From: Candidatus Sumerlaeota bacterium
GTDB taxonomy: Bacteria > Sumerlaeota > Sumerlaeia > JADFCT01
Assembly: GCA_026398575.1 (NCBI GenBank)
Contig: JAPLSP010000388.1
Span: 1 to 7,691 of the forward strand
Reading direction: 5' to 3'
Length of the DNA: 7,691 nucleotides
This document shows positions 4,750 to 7,691 of this stretch, piece after piece. Under the pieces are notes generated by a model. That model had not been told where the DNA came from. It saw nothing but the letters and a program-made list of their open reading frames with translations, and ran no database searches. The translations under genes and the position numbers were made by a program. Positions within the stretch are counted from its first letter, which is position 1, and every line of letters begins with the position of its first letter.

Positions 4750-7687
4750 CAGTAACCCGAATCGCCGCCGGTTCGGATTTCCAGCCATTGGCCTTGAGCG
4801 TCGCGCGATAGGCGCCTTCAGGAATGAATCTGATTTCCTGTTCGGGCTTTCGCGGATCAAGCCAGCAGTCTTGCTGCGTTTGTCCGGAAGGCGCGCCTGG
4901 AGAGGCAGGCGGCGGCTCGGGCATGAGAAGAAGAGACGCGGCGGCAGGACGCTCGGTTACGGAAGGCGGGTATGTGATCCGAACAGCAATGGCGCCCATC
5001 GCCGGAAGCGTGATGTCGCCAAGGTCCTGATCATGCTCGGTAGTATCAAGCATGAACGTGCCCGGAATCGGGACGTCTCCCTGTAGTTTGAGTGACAGGC
5101 TGTATTGCCCCAGAAAGCGCCCCATGAACGCTATTTGGCCGTTGGAGGCGAGCGCCATTCTGCTCGGGCTGATCTGAAGCGGATTTCTCAGAGCCTCCTC
5201 TTCCCTTCCGTCCGCAAGGGACAGTGAAATCCTTATATCCCTGAGAAGATCAGTGCGAGTTCCGCCGGGAGACGGCACGAGGCGCGCCGTGAGTTTGTGA
5301 TAAGGCAGCAGGACGAAGTTGCGCTCCGTCCGGCCCTTGACTTCCACCCTCTCGTTTGCCGTGGCCGTGTCTCCCGAACCATCCCAAGGCCCGACGCGCG
5401 CCCAATAGGCGCCTTCGCGCAATCCGAGGAACTGGAAGCGCCCCTCTGCGCTTTCGAAAACCTGTTTGCATGAAAACGCCTGCCCGTCTTTTGGCTCGAG
5501 CGTAAGAGCGATCTCGACCTTGGGAATCGGGTTGCCGTTCCATCTTCTGACCGATCCTGAAAACGATGCGCCGTCCGCGCTGGGGATGTGAATCTCGCCC
5601 AAATCCTGATCCGCGGCGAGGTTATCGAGCGCAAGCGGTTCGGACGGCTGATAATAAAACGGCGGGCTGTTGAGCGCGTTTCCTCGTATCGTCAATGTAT
5701 AGCCGCCTTTGAAGCGCCCTGTAAATTCCATCTGATTGCTTTTCGGGTCGTTGCACGTGCCTTCCCTGTCAATTTTTCCGGAGTCCTCCGAACCCGGCGG
5801 ATAATTGAACGATAGAGTTGCGCGCTCAATTTTGGGCGTCCCGGCCGGATCGGTTGCGCCGTCAAACACAGCCTTGAATGTGACCTTGTGCTCTTCAGGA
5901 AGGATGAAATCTTTTTGCGTCTCGCCTTTTATCTGCACTGTTTCTTCAACGCTGCGAGTGGCGCCGTTCGACCGCGCGCTAACCGTCACGCGATGGCCGC
6001 CTTCTTCCAGACCTTCGACGCGGTATTCGCCCTTGGCGTTTGTGTATTCCGTTTGCGACCAGCCTTCCGCATTCGGACGCAAAGGGACAGTATTAATCTC
6101 GGCGTGATTCACGGGCGTTTTGCCTGCAAAAACATGCCCGATCAAAACGCCCGGCTGCACGACGGCGCTGATATCCGCGACCGCTTCGCCGCCTTCGGGG
6201 ATCGCCGCCAGCGCGACGGAACGGAACGGCATTCCTTTGGCGTCGCTGATGGCGCTGATCTCCCATTTTCCGGGCAGGAGGCCGTCCACCCGATAAGAGC
6301 CATCCGCAGCCGTCTTCGTTCGCCCGTCGTTTGAATCAGCCATAAAAATCGAATGATCGGCGGCGTCTTTGTATTGGCTGTAAATCGAGATATTCCCCAA
6401 AGGCTTGCCGGCCAGCGTCACGGTTCCACGGACAGCGCCCGCGGGACGAAAGCCGATGCGCAGCGAACGGAGGCCGCCGAAGCGTTCGCGGTCCCGGGGC
6501 TCGATCATCGCCCTTGCATAATCTTTGGCCCAGATGGCGATCGGGCTTGGGCAATCGCCTTCGATGAAGGAGAAGGCGCCGTCCGGCCCGGTCAGGTATC
6601 GCAGGCTGTCTCCATAGTTTCCTTTGAGCAATCCGCGATAGGACGCGAAGGTGGACCCATCCACGCCGTTATCGAGAAACAAAACCGCCACCAGCGCGCC
6701 TTCGATCGGCTTTTGCGTGGCGGCGTCGAAAACCACTCCCCTGACCTCGGCGCCCCGGGAAAGCGGGATAAGGATGGGCTGGGCGTCGGCTTCGGCTGAC
6801 GCGATTGCGCCCTCGCGTCTTGTCGGGATGAATCCCGGCGCCATCGCGGTCACATAATGAGGCTCATTGATATCCAGATCATAGCAAGTGAAAGCGCCGC
6901 CGGCGTCATTGAAAAGCGTTCCATATTCCGCGTGTTCGTCCCATCTGCCGCGCCCGGAGACTTTGATCGTGAAAGCGGAAATAGGGGCGCTGCTTGCCTC
7001 ATCCACGACGCGCCCTTTGATGACTCCCGATTCCTGCAAGACAAACCGCGTCTCGCAGTCCAGCGGCAGATTTTTTCGTTGTATTCCGCTCAAACCGCGG
7101 GCGATGATTGTTACGACGATGCGGGATTGGGGAATATCCTCGAAGCGAAACTTGCCATCCGCATCCGTCCGCGTCCGCATACTCGCATCCTGTTTATTTT
7201 CCAGCATCCGCTCCGTAAAGGAACGCCCGATATAATTCATCTTGATGCCGGCGCCCGTAAGCGGGGCGCCTTTGGCGTTGACCACAACGCCGCCTACCCA
7301 ATGCGCTTTTTCCATGGTGATATTGATCACCTTCGGCGCTTGCGTGGTTCCACCGTCATTTTGCAGGAGGATCCACGGTGAGTAGCCGGGCGCATAAGCC
7401 GCAATCTCATAAGTCCACCCTGCTGCGTCGGGGTTTTGGGGCTTGATGGTCTCAAGGCGGTAATGGCCATCGGCGCCGGATTGCGTAAATTTGCCTTTCT
7501 TGCTGGACATCGTGGGATTCCAATAGATCGCGGCGCCGGCGATGGGCAAGCCTTCGCTCGTTGAGACGCAACCTTCAAAAACCACAGTACGGCCTTGGGG
7601 CGCGGTTGATAGATTCTGCATAACGAGCCGCGTTTCCACCGCACGCTCGCCAACGGCAAAAACGGGAGGCGGAGGATAATCTTTCAT
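4742..7687 (-). CDS. C-terminal part of a very large carboxypeptidase-regulatory-like repeat protein (5' end outside window)
   Basis: A frame of 981 codons runs from the right edge to the TGA at 4744-4742. The ATG at 7687 is probably internal, because the frame stays open to the window edge and no ribosome site precedes it. The protein is a string of beta-sandwich modules of the CarboxypepD_reg type, recognised by GxVxxxxGxPIxGAxV, then (T/S)xxDGxYRxxxL, then GxYxVxxxAxGY. Approximate modules: 35-126, 130-217, 220-309, 313-395, 415-509, 512-597, 600-702 (divergent), 706-793, 798-894 (divergent), 897-981. Modules 512-702 and 706-894 are duplicates of one another. I see no transmembrane helix, sorting signal or catalytic motif in this part. 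In related environmental bacteria such repeat chains often follow an N-terminal sensor or peptidase (M56/BlaR1), a sigma factor or a signal peptide, any of which may lie to the right. Likely an adhesion, scaffold or stalk segment; exact function unknown. Confidence 0.8.
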   Translation of the reverse strand: MKDYPPPPVFAVGERAVETRLVMQNLSTAPQGRTVVFEGCVSTSEGLPIAGAAIYWNPTMSSKKGKFTQSGADGHYRLETIKPQNPDAAGWTYEIAAYAPGYSPWILLQNDGGTTQAPKVINITMEKAHWVGGVVVNAKGAPLTGAGIKMNYIGRSFTERMLENKQDASMRTRTDADGKFRFEDIPQSRIVVTIIARGLSGIQRKNLPLDCETRFVLQESGVIKGRVVDEASSAPISAFTIKVSGRGRWDEHAEYGTLFNDAGGAFTCYDLDINEPHYVTAMAPGFIPTRREGAIASAEADAQPILIPLSRGAEVRGVVFDAATQKPIEGALVAVLFLDNGVDGSTFASYRGLLKGNYGDSLRYLTGPDGAFSFIEGDCPSPIAIWAKDYARAMIEPRDRERFGGLRSLRIGFRPAGAVRGTVTLAGKPLGNISIYSQYKDAADHSIFMADSNDGRTKTAADGSYRVDGLLPGKWEISAISDAKGMPFRSVALAAIPEGGEAVADISAVVQPGVLIGHVFAGKTPVNHAEINTVPLRPNAEGWSQTEYTNAKGEYRVEGLEEGGHRVTVSARSNGATRSVEETVQIKGETQKDFILPEEHKVTFKAVFDGATDPAGTPKIERATLSFNYPPGSEDSGKIDREGTCNDPKSNQMEFTGRFKGGYTLTIRGNALNSPPFYYQPSEPLALDNLAADQDLGEIHIPSADGASFSGSVRRWNGNPIPKVEIALTLEPKDGQAFSCKQVFESAEGRFQFLGLREGAYWARVGPWDGSGDTATANERVEVKGRTERNFVLLPYHKLTARLVPSPGGTRTDLLRDIRISLSLADGREEEALRNPLQISPSRMALASNGQIAFMGRFLGQYSLSLKLQGDVPIPGTFMLDTTEHDQDLGDITLPAMGAIAVRITYPPSVTERPAAASLLLMPEPPPASPGAPSGQTQQDCWLDPRKPEQEIRFIPEGAYRATLKANGWKSEPAAIRVTAP

Positions 7688-7691
7688 CTCG

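Noticed and set aside
1..7691. CRISPR array, tRNA or rRNA genes, riboswitches
   Set aside because: I found no regularly spaced repeats, no cloverleaf-like sequence with the conserved T-loop, and no rRNA or recognisable riboswitch core on either strand.

Overview
This window looks like an accessory, partly decaying stretch of a moderately GC-rich bacterial chromosome. The gene content is a fucosidase-family glycoside hydrolase, a small secreted beta-rich protein, a very large protein built from carboxypeptidase-regulatory-like repeats, and a REP-associated (RAYT-type) transposase. Long palindromic intergenic repeats are also present. Together this resembles polysaccharide-degrading Planctomycetota/Verrucomicrobiota/Lentisphaerota or Acidobacteriota. 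That placement is an inference from gene style only; there is no rRNA or marker gene to prove it.

Left part (1-1384): a remnant of an IS200/RAYT-type transposase runs off the left edge on the minus strand. It has lost its catalytic middle and is frameshifted. It is followed on the plus strand by a gene for a helical-repeat protein with a C-terminal Mrr-like PD-(D/E)xK nuclease domain. That gene is locally AT-richer than the right part of the window, so it may have been acquired separately. A perfect 11-bp tandem duplication at its 5' end appears to have thrown the original start region out of frame.

Middle (1440-3927): a minus-strand GH95-type alpha-L-fucosidase-like gene is split by a single in-frame TAA. 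It also lacks the expected N-terminal signal peptide and first strands. Just beyond its truncated 5' end is a perfect 22-bp inverted repeat, followed by about 240 bp of AT-rich non-coding DNA with a second, imperfect palindrome.

Right part (3928-7691): two intact-looking minus-strand genes. The first encodes a 215-residue exported protein with a predicted carbohydrate-binding-like beta-sandwich. The second is the C-terminal 981 residues of a repeat protein whose beginning lies beyond the right edge. The large protein contains a clear internal duplication of an approximately 190-residue two-domain module. Between these two genes lie a 9-bp tandem repeat and a set of G-runs.

I see no convincing complete new system. 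The most notable points are the 11-bp duplication that could switch the nuclease gene's frame, the lone stop codon in GH95, the perfect palindrome, and the modular duplication in the large protein.
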